A DNA stretch of 12,916 nt from Candidatus Faecivivens stercoripullorum (GCA_018715285.1 DVLW01000192.1:1-12916); one strand, 5' to 3'. Counted from the first letter of the stretch, positions 1 to 7,868 are shown. Numbers and translations are program-made. The notes: generated by a model not told the origin, from the letters alone.

Positions 1-22
1 CCGCACAGGGAAATAAATACAC

Positions 23-51
23 TTGACTATCTCTTTCATTTCTGATAAAAT
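23..51 (+). promoter_or_regulatory. Sigma-A promoter of the oligopeptide importer operon
   Basis: TTGACT (23-28) and TAAAAT (46-51) are separated by 17 bp, each matching 5 of 6 consensus bases. Transcription would start near 58, giving a leader of about 130 nt before the GTG start at 187. No other comparable promoter is visible upstream of the first gene. The leader contains the inverted repeats at 71-99, and the segments 65-74 and 131-140 can pair imperfectly (with G-U pairs), so the 5' UTR is probably structured. Confidence 0.8.
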
Positions 52-70
52 ACCAATATGTAACTGGCTC

Positions 71-99
71 GTGAACAGATTGTGTTCAGCTATGAACAC
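71..99 (+). promoter_or_regulatory. Alternating TGAACA half-sites / leader hairpin
   Basis: TGAACA (72-77), TGTTCA (83-88) and TGAACA (93-98) alternate in orientation with starts 11 and 10 bp apart, about one helical turn each. The right-hand pair forms a 7-bp perfect stem, GTGTTCA (82-88) with TGAACAC (93-99), around a 4-nt loop. The array lies just downstream of the expected transcription start, so it could be a repressor roadblock operator or an RNA hairpin in the leader. The sequence shows the symmetry; the function is inferred. Confidence 0.5.
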
Positions 100-186
100 C
101 CCGTTTTGTCGTGCAAACAGCTGACTGTATCATGAGCCGGCATAATTTTGCCCTTTATGGGCATAAACACAAGGAGAGGATCTATT

Positions 187-2649
187 GTGAGAAATAATCT
201 CAAGCGTTTTGTCGCAATCGCAATGATCGCAGCTATGAGCGCTGCTTCCTTTGCTTCCTGCGGCAACAACACCAATACTGAGAGCAGCAGCTCCAGCGCT
301 TCCAGCACCGAAAGCTCTGCTGAAAGCGGAAGCGAATCCGGCAGCGTTCCGCTGGTCGTCGCTTACGACACCTTCAACCAGAAGTTCAACCCCTTCTTCG
401 CGACTGTTTCGTATGACTCTGACGTTGCAGCAATCGCTTGCGAAACTCTGTTCGCAACCGACCGTACCGGCGCTGTTGTTATGAACGGTATTGAAGGCGA
501 AACCATCGCTTACAATGGCACCGATTATACCTATACCGGTCTGTCTGATGTTAAGATCGACCAGGGTGAGGAAACCACCACCTATACTTTCAAACTGCGT
601 GAAGGCGTTAAGTTTGCTGACGGCGAAGAGCTGACCGCAGACGACGTTATCTTCACTTATTATGTATATCTGGATCCCACTTATGACGGCTCTACCACTC
701 TGTACTCTGAAGACATCGTTGGTCTGCAGGAGTACAGAACCCAGACTTCTACCGAAGTTTACAACAAGTACAACGAAATGTACGACTACTTCTCCGCTAA
801 CGCTGATGCTGGCGAATACGGCGATGATATGCGTGCAAATTATGAAACCTCTGTCAAAGAGGCTTGGACTGCTGACCTGCAGGCTACTGTTGACTCGGTT
901 TACGCTGATTACGGCGCAGCTGTTGCTGATTACATGACTGGCGTCGACGCTGCAACTCTGGATGCTAATCCTGATCTGCAGGTTGCTTACGCTATGTATA
1001 TGTGGGGCTTCGCTGACAGCTATGACGGCAGCACTCTGACCACCAACGATTCCGGTGAATCCTTCGATATCGCTGGCGGCACCTATCCCACCATCGAGGA
1101 CTTCTATGAGGAAGCTGTTGCTAAATACGGCGACGCTGCTTCTTATGACAATGCAGGTGAGTCTGCTGTCGGCGCTTCTGTTGTTGAGAACGCAAGAAGC
1201 TCCTTCATCTCCACCTACGGCGCTCAGGATGAGTCGATGTCCGAAGGCGGCGTTCCGAACATCTCCGGTATCCAGAAGGTTGACGATTACACCGTTTCTG
1301 TCACCACCAACGGCTACTCTGCTACCACTATCTACAACCTCGGCGTCAGAGTCGCTCCGATGCACTACTACGGCGATGCTTCTCTGTACGATTACGAGAA
1401 CAACAAGTTCGGCTTTGAATTCGGCAACCTGGATTCTATCCGCAACAACCTCGAACCCATGGGCACCGGTCCTTACCAGTTTGACAAGTACGAGAACAGA
1501 ACCGTTTACTTCACCGCTAACGAAAACTACTGGAAGGGCGCTCCCAAGACCAAGGAAATGCAGTGGAAAGAAACCCTCGAAGCTGATAAGGTTTCTTCTG
1601 TCGGCACCGGCACCGCTGACCTGGCTAACCCCGCCGGTTCTACCGCTACCCTCGAGGAAATCGCTTCCTACAACTCTAACGGTGAGACTACCGGCGATAA
1701 GATGCAGACTGTATCTTACGACTTCCTGGGCTACGGCTACATCGGCCTGAACGCTCTGAACATGAAGGTCGGCACCTCTGAAGAGGATATCAACACCGCT
1801 GAGTCTAATGCTCTGAGAAAAGGTTTCGCAACCATCCTGGCTGCTTACCGTGATATCACCATCGATTCTTACTATGGTGACGCCGCTAAGGTTATCAACT
1901 ACTCGATTTCTGACTGCTCCTGGGCTGCTCCTCAGTCCACCGACGCTGGTTACGAAGTCGCTTACTCGGTTGACGTTGACGGCAACCCGATCTATACTTC
2001 CGATATGACCGACGACCAGAAGTTCGATGCTGCTCTGCAGGCTGCTATCGGCTACTTCAAGGCTGCTGGCTATACCTGGGATGACGCTACCGGCAAGTTC
2101 ACCGCTGCTCCCGAAGGCGCGAAGATGAGCTATGAAGTTATCATCCCCGGCGGCGGTACTGGTGACCACCCTGTTTACCTGCTGCTCGAGTACGCTCGTG
2201 AAGCTCTTGATTCCATCGGCATCACGCTGGTTATCAATGACCCGTCTGACTCCAACGCCCTGTGGAACGCACTGGATGCTAACACCGAGGAAATGTGGTG
2301 TGCTGCCTGGAGTGCAACTGTTGACCCTGATATGTATCAGACCTGGCACTCTAAGAACGTCGTTGGTGTTCCTGGTTCTACCGGTTCCAACCATGCTTAC
2401 CTGATCGATGATACCCTCGACCAGCTGATTATGGATGCACGTGCTTCCGCTGACCAGTCCTACAGAAAGGCTACCTACAAAGAGTGCCTGGATATCATCA
2501 AGGACTGGGCTGTTGAAGTTCCCGTCTACCAGAGACAGGATATCTACGTTCTCAGCCCTGAGAGAGTTAACGCTGATACTCTGACTCCTGACATCACTCC
2601 TTACTGGAACTGGATGAACGATATCGAAAAACTCGAGATGAACGGCTGA
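187..2649 (+). CDS. oppA: ABC importer substrate-binding lipoprotein, SBP family 5 (OppA/DppA-like), enlarged
   Basis: This encodes the extracellular solute receptor of a peptide-type ABC importer, 820 residues, anchored to the outer face of the membrane. The GTG at 187 is chosen because AAGGAGAGG (171-179) sits 7 nt upstream and the product then begins with a basic, hydrophobic signal peptide. The lipobox FASC puts the lipidated cysteine at residue 25, followed by a Ser/Glu-rich linker (about 30-53). Family 5 hallmarks are visible: the YTFKLREGVKFADGEELTAD segment (133-152), MGTGPYQFDKYENRTVYFTA (425-444) with NYWKGAP following, the WSATVDPDMYQTWHS stretch near the C-terminal third, and a final helix region ending in AVEVPVYQRQD. 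Family members are usually about 500-600 residues. The excess is mainly a Tyr/Asp/Ala-rich insertion at about residues 185-355. Codon use is strongly biased, consistent with high expression. The gene is first in a five-gene importer operon. The symbol is family-level only: peptide, nickel or another ligand cannot be decided from sequence. Confidence 0.9.
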   Translation: MRNNLKRFVAIAMIAAMSAASFASCGNNTNTESSSSSASSTESSAESGSESGSVPLVVAYDTFNQKFNPFFATVSYDSDVAAIACETLFATDRTGAVVMNGIEGETIAYNGTDYTYTGLSDVKIDQGEETTTYTFKLREGVKFADGEELTADDVIFTYYVYLDPTYDGSTTLYSEDIVGLQEYRTQTSTEVYNKYNEMYDYFSANADAGEYGDDMRANYETSVKEAWTADLQATVDSVYADYGAAVADYMTGVDAATLDANPDLQVAYAMYMWGFADSYDGSTLTTNDSGESFDIAGGTYPTIEDFYEEAVAKYGDAASYDNAGESAVGASVVENARSSFISTYGAQDESMSEGGVPNISGIQKVDDYTVSVTTNGYSATTIYNLGVRVAPMHYYGDASLYDYENNKFGFEFGNLDSIRNNLEPMGTGPYQFDKYENRTVYFTANENYWKGAPKTKEMQWKETLEADKVSSVGTGTADLANPAGSTATLEEIASYNSNGETTGDKMQTVSYDFLGYGYIGLNALNMKVGTSEEDINTAESNALRKGFATILAAYRDITIDSYYGDAAKVINYSISDCSWAAPQSTDAGYEVAYSVDVDGNPIYTSDMTDDQKFDAALQAAIGYFKAAGYTWDDATGKFTAAPEGAKMSYEVIIPGGGTGDHPVYLLLEYAREALDSIGITLVINDPSDSNALWNALDANTEEMWCAAWSATVDPDMYQTWHSKNVVGVPGSTGSNHAYLIDDTLDQLIMDARASADQSYRKATYKECLDIIKDWAVEVPVYQRQDIYVLSPERVNADTLTPDITPYWNWMNDIEKLEMNG

Positions 2650-2701
2650 TTAGCAGACACAGCGGTTTAAAACTTTAGTTCAACGAGGTCTTACGCCGCA
2701 C

Positions 2702-2738
2702 AACGAGGCCCATCGGACATTCGATGGGCCTTCGTTTT
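2702..2738 (+). terminator. Intra-operon hairpin (partial terminator or mRNA stabiliser)
   Basis: GGCCCATCG (2707-2715) pairs perfectly with CGATGGGCC (2722-2730) around a 6-nt loop. The stem extends through AACGA/TCGTT past a single bulged T (2731). Only a short T run (2735-2738) follows. A second small hairpin, GGGGAAG with CTTCTCC, lies at 2759-2776. Placed between the binding protein and the permeases with no obvious new promoter, it probably reduces read-through or protects the upstream mRNA end, so that the binding protein is made in excess over the membrane parts. That role is inference. Confidence 0.65.
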
Positions 2739-2824
2739 GGGGCATGTTGTCGTAAAATGGGGAAGCGTGCTTCTCCGGGCCTCACACAGTCTCGTTCCAT
2801 TTCGTTCAAGGAGGGGTAAAATTC

Positions 2825-3811
2825 ATGCGCAAATTCGTCGTTAAGCGCTTGATTATCAGTGTTTTTATCCTCTTTTTCGTAGCACTGATTATGTATACCA
2901 TCATGCGCTGTATTCCGACCAGCTTCGTTGAAGCGAAAGCCAGACAGCTTTCTCAGCAGCCGGGCGCAAAAAGCTATGAGGAATGGCTTGCACAGCTGAA
3001 CGCAGCCTATCACCTCGACACGACAATTATCCAGGGTTATTTCATGTGGCTGTGGGATGCCGTACGCGGCAACTTCGGTGACAGCTGGTACTGGAACGGT
3101 CCGGTTCTGGTTCAGTTTGAAAATTCTATCTGGTATTCTTTTGCTCTGGGAGCAATTTCCTTTGTTTTGCAGATTGTCATTGCAATCCCGCTTGGTATCC
3201 TCGCGGCTCGCAAACAGTACGGCATGGCCGATTATATCATCACTGTCGTCGCTCTGGTTGGTATATCACTGCCGACCTTCTTCTTCGCGACAATCCTGAA
3301 ATATATCTTCTCGATTCAGCTCGGGTGGCTTGACCTGTATGGCATGGTCGGGCGGTACTACTACCAGCTGTCAACTTTTGGGAAGATTTTGGACCTCGCG
3401 AAACATTTCATTATGCCAGTTGCAACACTGGTTATCATCAGCGTCGGTTCGCTGATGCGTTACACCCGTACCAATATGCTCGAAGTTCTTAACGCCGACT
3501 ATATCCGTACCGCACGGGCTAAAGGCCTGCCGGAAAAAACGGTTATCAATAAGCATGCTTTCAGAAATACGCTGATCCCGATTGTCACCTTGCTTGGTGG
3601 TTCGCTGCCCGGACTTTTCTCCGGCGCAATGATTACCGAGACCCTGTTCCAGATCAAGGGTATCGGTTACGTTTCCTATCAGGCGATGGTCAACGGCGAT
3701 ATTCCTTTCTATATGTTCTACTCCTGCTTCCTCGCAGTCCTTACACTGTTGGGTATGCTGATCGCAGACATTATGTACGCAGTCGTCGACCCGCGTGTCC
3801 GTTTCGACTGA
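2825..3811 (+). CDS. oppB: Oligopeptide/dipeptide ABC importer permease, OppB/DppB type
   Basis: This is the first transmembrane subunit of the importer, 328 residues, a normal length for OppB/DppB. The ATG at 2825 follows AAGGAGGGG (2808-2816). Hydrophobic segments are visible at about 9-27, 102-126, 138-162, 195-212, 250-270 and 295-320, giving the six-span BPD_transp_1 fold. The first loop holds the family's YHLDTTIIQGYFMWLWDAVRGNFG-like region (around 62-85). The cytoplasmic EAA coupling loop, which contacts the ATPase, is at about 225-252 (YIRTARAKGLPEKTVINKHA). The C-terminus ends in the family-typical YAVVDPRVRFD. It should pair with the larger OppC-type subunit encoded 46 nt downstream. 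Nothing in it is unusual apart from its enlarged partners. Symbol is family-level; DppB is equally possible. Confidence 0.93.
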   Translation: MRKFVVKRLIISVFILFFVALIMYTIMRCIPTSFVEAKARQLSQQPGAKSYEEWLAQLNAAYHLDTTIIQGYFMWLWDAVRGNFGDSWYWNGPVLVQFENSIWYSFALGAISFVLQIVIAIPLGILAARKQYGMADYIITVVALVGISLPTFFFATILKYIFSIQLGWLDLYGMVGRYYYQLSTFGKILDLAKHFIMPVATLVIISVGSLMRYTRTNMLEVLNADYIRTARAKGLPEKTVINKHAFRNTLIPIVTLLGGSLPGLFSGAMITETLFQIKGIGYVSYQAMVNGDIPFYMFYSCFLAVLTLLGMLIADIMYAVVDPRVRFD

Positions 3812-3857
3812 GTTTGAACTGAACTTACTATATTAAAGAAAGGAATCGTGATACCTT

Positions 3858-5588
3858 TTGTCTATGGAAGAAAAAAAGGTCGGTTTGACGCCTGAGCAGC
3901 CCGATGAAAACGAGCTCGCTCTGGACGATGAACGCCGCGTTAAAGTATTATCGCCCGGTGCGCTGGTCGCAAAGCGGTTTTTCCGCAACCGTCTGGCAAT
4001 GGTCGGGCTTGTTATCCTGGTATGTATGTTCTTGTTCTCCTTCCTCGGGGGAGCAATCATCCCTTACAGAGAAAACCAGATTTTCGAGGATTATGAGGAA
4101 GTTGTCTCCGATTTCGCCGGTGCAACCCTCAATACCGATTACCGTTTCTACGAAACAGAGTCGGGTATCATCCCGACTACCGCTCGTACCAGCCTGATTC
4201 TGGCTGTTAACAACGGTGAACTGACTTATACTGCCGGCGATCAGAACTACTCGCTGACCGATCTGGGCAATGATACCTGGATTATCAGCGGTACCGCTCC
4301 GGTTGCTGATGTCAATAAACTTGCTGGCAGATATGTGATCTCTTCGGATACGATCGAAGTTACTGATGCTCTGACCGCTGCTTTCACTGATGCAGTTGAG
4401 GCAGGGCAGACCAGCTTTGAACTGGATGGCGTTTCCTACAGCATCTCCGGTTCCAACCGTACCTTTACCATCTCTTCGATGATGGAACTGGGCGTTGCTT
4501 CCAAGCTGGTTATCGAAGGCGATGGTCTGACCTATGAGTTCCAGAAGGCTGCACTCACCGCTATGGGTGCAAAGGAAAAATCCTTTACAGTCGATGGAGC
4601 TGCCTATACCCTTGAATATGACGGCGGAAGCGCTTTTGTTTCCAAGGGTAGTGACGTTGTCGCGCTGCTGAGCGAATATGCGGTTCAGGGCGTTGAAAAC
4701 GGAACTGTTATTTCTGCTGAACTGCGTTCTGCAATCGTTGAGGCGATTGAAGAAGGACAGAACAGCTTCGTCTTCTCGGACGAAAGCGGCAATGAGGTCG
4801 AGTATGAACTGAAACGGGAAAACAGCCGTTATACCATTCGTACCGCGACCCAGTCCAAACTGATTCAGACCTACCTCGCTCCGAGCTGGGAACACTGGCT
4901 GGGTACTGACGGCGCTGGTATGGACATCCTGACCCGTCTGATGTACGGCGGCAGAATCTCGCTGATTATCGGTTTCGTCGTCGTTATCCTGGAGACGATT
5001 ATCGGCGTCGTGCTGGGCGGTCTCGCTGGCTACTTCGGCAAATGGGTCGATATGGTCATCATGCGTATCGTCGATATCTTCTATTGTATCCCGACCTGGC
5101 CGATTCTGATTATCTTCGGTTCGATCATGGACTCTTACCAGATCGGTCCTAAGGTTCGTATCTACTTTATGATGATTATCCTGGCAGTTCTGGGCTGGCC
5201 TTTCATCACCAGAATTGTCCGCGGTCAGATCCTCTCGCTGCGTGAACAGGAGTTCATGGTCGCTGCTGAGGCAACCGGTATCTCCATCTCCAGACGTGTC
5301 TTCAAACACCTGGTTCCGAACGTTATCCCGCAGCTGATCGTTCAGTGCACCATGGCACTGGGCAGCATCATCCTGACCGAGTCCACGATGTCCTTCCTTG
5401 GCATCGGCGTAAAATTCCCCTACGCTTCCTGGGGCAATATCATTTCTTCCGTTTCGAACGTCTTCGTTATGACCAACTACTGGTACTGCTGGATTCCCGC
5501 AGGTTTCCTGATTCTGATCACCGTTTTGGGCTTCAACTTTGTCGGTGACGGTCTGCGCGACGCTTTCGACCCGAAGATGAAACGCTAA
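3858..5588 (+). CDS. oppC: OppC/DppC-type permease with a ~265-residue extracytoplasmic insertion
   Basis: This is the second transmembrane subunit, 576 residues where about 300 is usual. The N-terminal tail and first span (about 45-68) and the region from LAPSWEHWLGTDGAGMDILT (340-359) to the C-terminus match OppC/DppC closely. The latter includes the remaining membrane spans, the EAA coupling loop (about 465-491, EFMVAAEATGISISRRVFKH) and the GDGLRDAFDPKMKR end. Residues about 75-338 are extra and fall in the loop after span 1, which is extracytoplasmic in this family. The insert is soluble-looking and rich in Ser, Thr, Gly and acidic residues, and contains four degenerate repeats described separately. 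The reading frame is unbroken and codon use matches the rest of the gene, so a fusion or frameshift artefact is unlikely. Start: AAGGA at 3840-3844 is 13 nt before TTG 3858 and 19 nt before ATG 3864. TTG is preferred weakly, and both give almost the same protein. Confidence 0.92.
   Translation: MSMEEKKVGLTPEQPDENELALDDERRVKVLSPGALVAKRFFRNRLAMVGLVILVCMFLFSFLGGAIIPYRENQIFEDYEEVVSDFAGATLNTDYRFYETESGIIPTTARTSLILAVNNGELTYTAGDQNYSLTDLGNDTWIISGTAPVADVNKLAGRYVISSDTIEVTDALTAAFTDAVEAGQTSFELDGVSYSISGSNRTFTISSMMELGVASKLVIEGDGLTYEFQKAALTAMGAKEKSFTVDGAAYTLEYDGGSAFVSKGSDVVALLSEYAVQGVENGTVISAELRSAIVEAIEEGQNSFVFSDESGNEVEYELKRENSRYTIRTATQSKLIQTYLAPSWEHWLGTDGAGMDILTRLMYGGRISLIIGFVVVILETIIGVVLGGLAGYFGKWVDMVIMRIVDIFYCIPTWPILIIFGSIMDSYQIGPKVRIYFMMIILAVLGWPFITRIVRGQILSLREQEFMVAAEATGISISRRVFKHLVPNVIPQLIVQCTMALGSIILTESTMSFLGIGVKFPYASWGNIISSVSNVFVMTNYWYCWIPAGFLILITVLGFNFVGDGLRDAFDPKMKR
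4182..4865 (+). repeat. Four degenerate protein-level repeats in the OppC extracytoplasmic loop
   Basis: By eye, the insert of the permease divides into about four units at residues ~109-170, 171-227, 228-286 and 287-336. Each begins with a short helix-like stretch ending in a small or acidic turn, then a strand pair: LAVNNGELTY...NYSL, DAVEAGQTSFELDGVSYSI, TAMGAKEKSFTVDGAAYTL and EAIEEGQNSFVFSD...VEYEL. The shared pattern is roughly A[V/I/M]xxGxxSF/Yxx(D)GxxYx[L/I], followed by another strand such as RTFTIS or SRYTIR. The repeats are divergent at the DNA level, so they are old, not recent slippage products. The alignment is visual and needs profile-based confirmation. No known domain is recognised. 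Confidence 0.6.
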
Positions 5589-5607
5589 GGGAAAGGAGTG
5601 CAGACCT

Positions 5608-6771
5608 GTGTTCAATAATAAAAAGAAAAAAGACCAGAACTATATCTCGGCCAGTGAGTCCCGCCGGATTTCCAGAGAAAACCGCAAGATCACCCGTGAG
5701 TTCGAGAAAAAACGGGAACGTAAACACGTCGACCCCTCTGAGTACACCACTAAGATGCATGATGAGAACAATGTCGTCGAGTTTGACAACCTGCACACCT
5801 ATTTCTTTACCGATATCGGTACCGTTAAATCGGTCGACGGCGTTACCTTTGACGTCCCGATCGGTAAGACGGTTGGTATCGTTGGTGAGTCCGGCTGCGG
5901 CAAATCGGTTACCAGCCTTTCGCTGATGCAGCTGGTTCAGCGTCCGACCGGCCAGATCGTAGAAGGTCAGATCCGCTTCAACGACGGCGAGACTGTCTAT
6001 GATATCGCTCAGACCCCGACCAACGTTATGCAGAAAATCCGCGGCAACAAGATCGCGATGATCTTCCAGGAGCCGATGACCACCCTGAACCCGATCTTCC
6101 GTATCGGTATGCAGCTGGACGAGGTTCTGGAACTGCATTATCCGGATTGGGATAAGGAAAAGATCAAGGCACGTACCATTGAAATGCTGGGTCTGGTTGG
6201 TATCGCAAACGCTGAGGGCGTTTACAAGATGTACCCGCATGAGCTGTCGGGCGGTATGCGTCAGAGAGTATGTATCGCAATGGCGCTGATGTGCAGCCCC
6301 AGACTGATTATCGCTGACGAACCGACTACCGCTCTGGATGTTACCATTCAGGCACAGATCCTTGACCTGCTCCGTCAGCTCAAGGATAAGATCAATTCTT
6401 CCATCATGCTGATTACCCATGACCTGGGTGTTATCGCTGAGATGGCGGATTACGTCGTCGTCATGTACGCTGGCCGTATCGTTGAAAAAGGTACCGTTCA
6501 CGATATCTTCAACAACCCCAGCCATCCTTATACCATCGGCCTGATGAACTCCAAACCGGTCGTTGGCAAAAAGGTCGACGAGCTCTACTGCATCCCCGGC
6601 AAGGTCCCGAACCCTGTCGCAATGCCCAACTACTGCTATTTCCGCGACCGCTGCGAAATGAGAACCGAACACTGTGACGGCGAATATCCGCCTGTCATCC
6701 AGCTGTCCGAAACCCATCAGTGCAGCTGCTATCGCTATCTGGATTACCTGAACAAGAAGAAAGGGGAGTGA
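5608..6771 (+). CDS. oppD: Oligopeptide/dipeptide ABC importer ATPase, OppD/DppD type
   Basis: This is a cytoplasmic ATPase of 387 residues that powers the importer as a heterodimer with the OppF-type subunit. GTG 5608 is preceded by AAAGGAG (5592-5598) and lies 19 nt after the permease stop. Visible motifs are Walker A GESGCGKS (93-100), the Q-loop IFQEPMTTLNP (152-162), ABC signature LSGGMRQR (213-220), Walker B LIIADEPTTALD (233-244) and the switch histidine H271. The C-terminal oligopeptide-transporter extension carries C343, C349, C356 and C372 in the spacing C-x5-C-x6-C...C typical of this family, where an iron-sulfur cluster has been reported in some members. Unusual is a highly charged N-terminal extension of about 50 residues (Lys/Arg/Glu-rich) before the ABC core. 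All catalytic residues are present. Symbol is family-level. Confidence 0.93.
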   Translation: MFNNKKKKDQNYISASESRRISRENRKITREFEKKRERKHVDPSEYTTKMHDENNVVEFDNLHTYFFTDIGTVKSVDGVTFDVPIGKTVGIVGESGCGKSVTSLSLMQLVQRPTGQIVEGQIRFNDGETVYDIAQTPTNVMQKIRGNKIAMIFQEPMTTLNPIFRIGMQLDEVLELHYPDWDKEKIKARTIEMLGLVGIANAEGVYKMYPHELSGGMRQRVCIAMALMCSPRLIIADEPTTALDVTIQAQILDLLRQLKDKINSSIMLITHDLGVIAEMADYVVVMYAGRIVEKGTVHDIFNNPSHPYTIGLMNSKPVVGKKVDELYCIPGKVPNPVAMPNYCYFRDRCEMRTEHCDGEYPPVIQLSETHQCSCYRYLDYLNKKKGE

Positions 6772-6776
6772 ATATC

Positions 6777-7814
6777 ATGAGTGAAGCAGTTAAAAATCAG
6801 CCGCAGGATGATATCCTCCTTGAGGTCAGAGACCTGAAAAAATACTTCCCGATTAAGGGCGGTCTGTTTAATTCGGTCGTCGGCCAGGTTCGCGCTGTTG
6901 ACGGTATCTCCTTCAAACTGAAAAAGGGTACGACAATGGGTCTGGTTGGTGAGTCCGGCTGTGGTAAGTCTACCGCTGGCCGTACCATCCTCCGCCTGCT
7001 GGAAAGAACCTCCGGTGAGATTCTTTTCAATGGCACCGATATCGGTACCCTCTCCAAAAAACAGCTCCGGGCTATCCGCCCCAAGCTCCAGATCATCTTC
7101 CAGGACCCGTATTCCAGCCTGTCTCCCCGTATGCCGGTCGGTGAAATCATCGGCGAGGCTGTAAGAGAACATGGCATCGTCCCCAAGGAAGAGTATGATG
7201 ATTATATCGACAAGATCATGTCGGAGTGTGGCCTGCAGACCTTCCACAAGGACCGCTATCCCCACGAGTTCTCCGGTGGTCAGCGTCAGAGAATCTGTAT
7301 CGCACGTGCTCTCGCGCTTAACCCGTCGTTCGTCGTCTGTGACGAACCGGTCTCCGCACTGGACGTTTCGATTCAGGCTCAGATCATCAACCTGCTGCGC
7401 AGCCTGCAGCAGGAACATAACCTGACTTACCTGTTCATCTCTCATGACCTGTCGGTCGTCGAGCATATCTCGGATACCATCGGCGTTATGTACCTCGGCA
7501 ATCTGGTCGAGACCGGTTCCAAGGAAGATATCTTCCGCAACCCGCTCCACCCCTATACCAAGGCACTGTTCAGCGCTATCCCGATGCCTGACCCCGATAT
7601 CAAGATGAACCGTGTTATCCTCGAAGGTTCGATTCCTTCTCCTGCTAATCCGCCTGCCGGCTGTAAGTTCCATACCCGCTGCCGGTACTGCATGAACCGC
7701 TGTGAGTCGGAAGAACCTGCAACCTATGAGGTTGAGCCCGGACATTTTGTCACCTGCCATCTGTACGATGGTGCAGGCGTCAAAACGCTGGACGAGGTTC
7801 CCGCTGCCGAGTAA
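6777..7814 (+). CDS. oppF: Oligopeptide/dipeptide ABC importer ATPase, OppF/DppF type
   Basis: This is the second importer ATPase, 345 residues. The ATG at 6777 is chosen over an in-frame upstream start (6720) because AAGGGGAG (6761-6768) lies 8 nt before it and the upstream part overlaps the OppD-type gene. Only 5 nt separate the two ATPase genes, so translation is probably coupled. Motifs are Walker A GESGCGKS (58-65), the Q-loop IFQDPYSSLSP (107-117), signature FSGGQRQR (165-172), Walker B FVVCDEPVSALD (185-196) and switch H223. The C-terminal extension has C296, C302, C309 and C327 in the same family spacing as the partner, plus an additional C305. All core residues are intact and the length is normal. 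It is the last gene of the operon, and a strong terminator follows the stop. Symbol is family-level. Confidence 0.94.
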   Translation: MSEAVKNQPQDDILLEVRDLKKYFPIKGGLFNSVVGQVRAVDGISFKLKKGTTMGLVGESGCGKSTAGRTILRLLERTSGEILFNGTDIGTLSKKQLRAIRPKLQIIFQDPYSSLSPRMPVGEIIGEAVREHGIVPKEEYDDYIDKIMSECGLQTFHKDRYPHEFSGGQRQRICIARALALNPSFVVCDEPVSALDVSIQAQIINLLRSLQQEHNLTYLFISHDLSVVEHISDTIGVMYLGNLVETGSKEDIFRNPLHPYTKALFSAIPMPDPDIKMNRVILEGSIPSPANPPAGCKFHTRCRYCMNRCESEEPATYEVEPGHFVTCHLYDGAGVKTLDEVPAAE

Positions 7815-7838
7815 AGCCGGCAACTGATCTGCACGACA

Positions 7839-7868
7839 AAAACCACTCCCTGTCCGGAGTGGTTTTCT
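7839..7868 (+). terminator. Rho-independent terminator of the importer operon
   Basis: AAAACCACTCC (7839-7849) pairs perfectly with GGAGTGGTTTT (7856-7866) around a 6-nt loop, 24 nt after the last importer gene's stop. The T run is part of the stem's 3' arm. It separates the importer from the small gene at 7897, which has its own ribosome binding site; any promoter for that gene would have to lie in or near this short gap, and none is clear. Confidence 0.85.

Noticed and set aside
148..186. Earlier TTG start for the receptor gene
   Set aside because: It lies upstream of the ribosome binding site at 171-179; starting at GTG 187 gives a proper lipoprotein signal peptide.
130..2394. 754-residue open frame on the minus strand opposite the receptor gene
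   Set aside because: It has no ribosome binding site or family similarity. It stays open because the highly biased sense gene avoids TTA, CTA and TCA codons, whose complements are stops.
3948..5615. 555-residue minus-strand open frame opposite the OppC-type permease, and similar ones at 5533-6717 and 6744-7991
   Set aside because: These are antisense shadows of well-supported permease and ATPase genes, with no start signals and low-complexity, unrelated-looking products.
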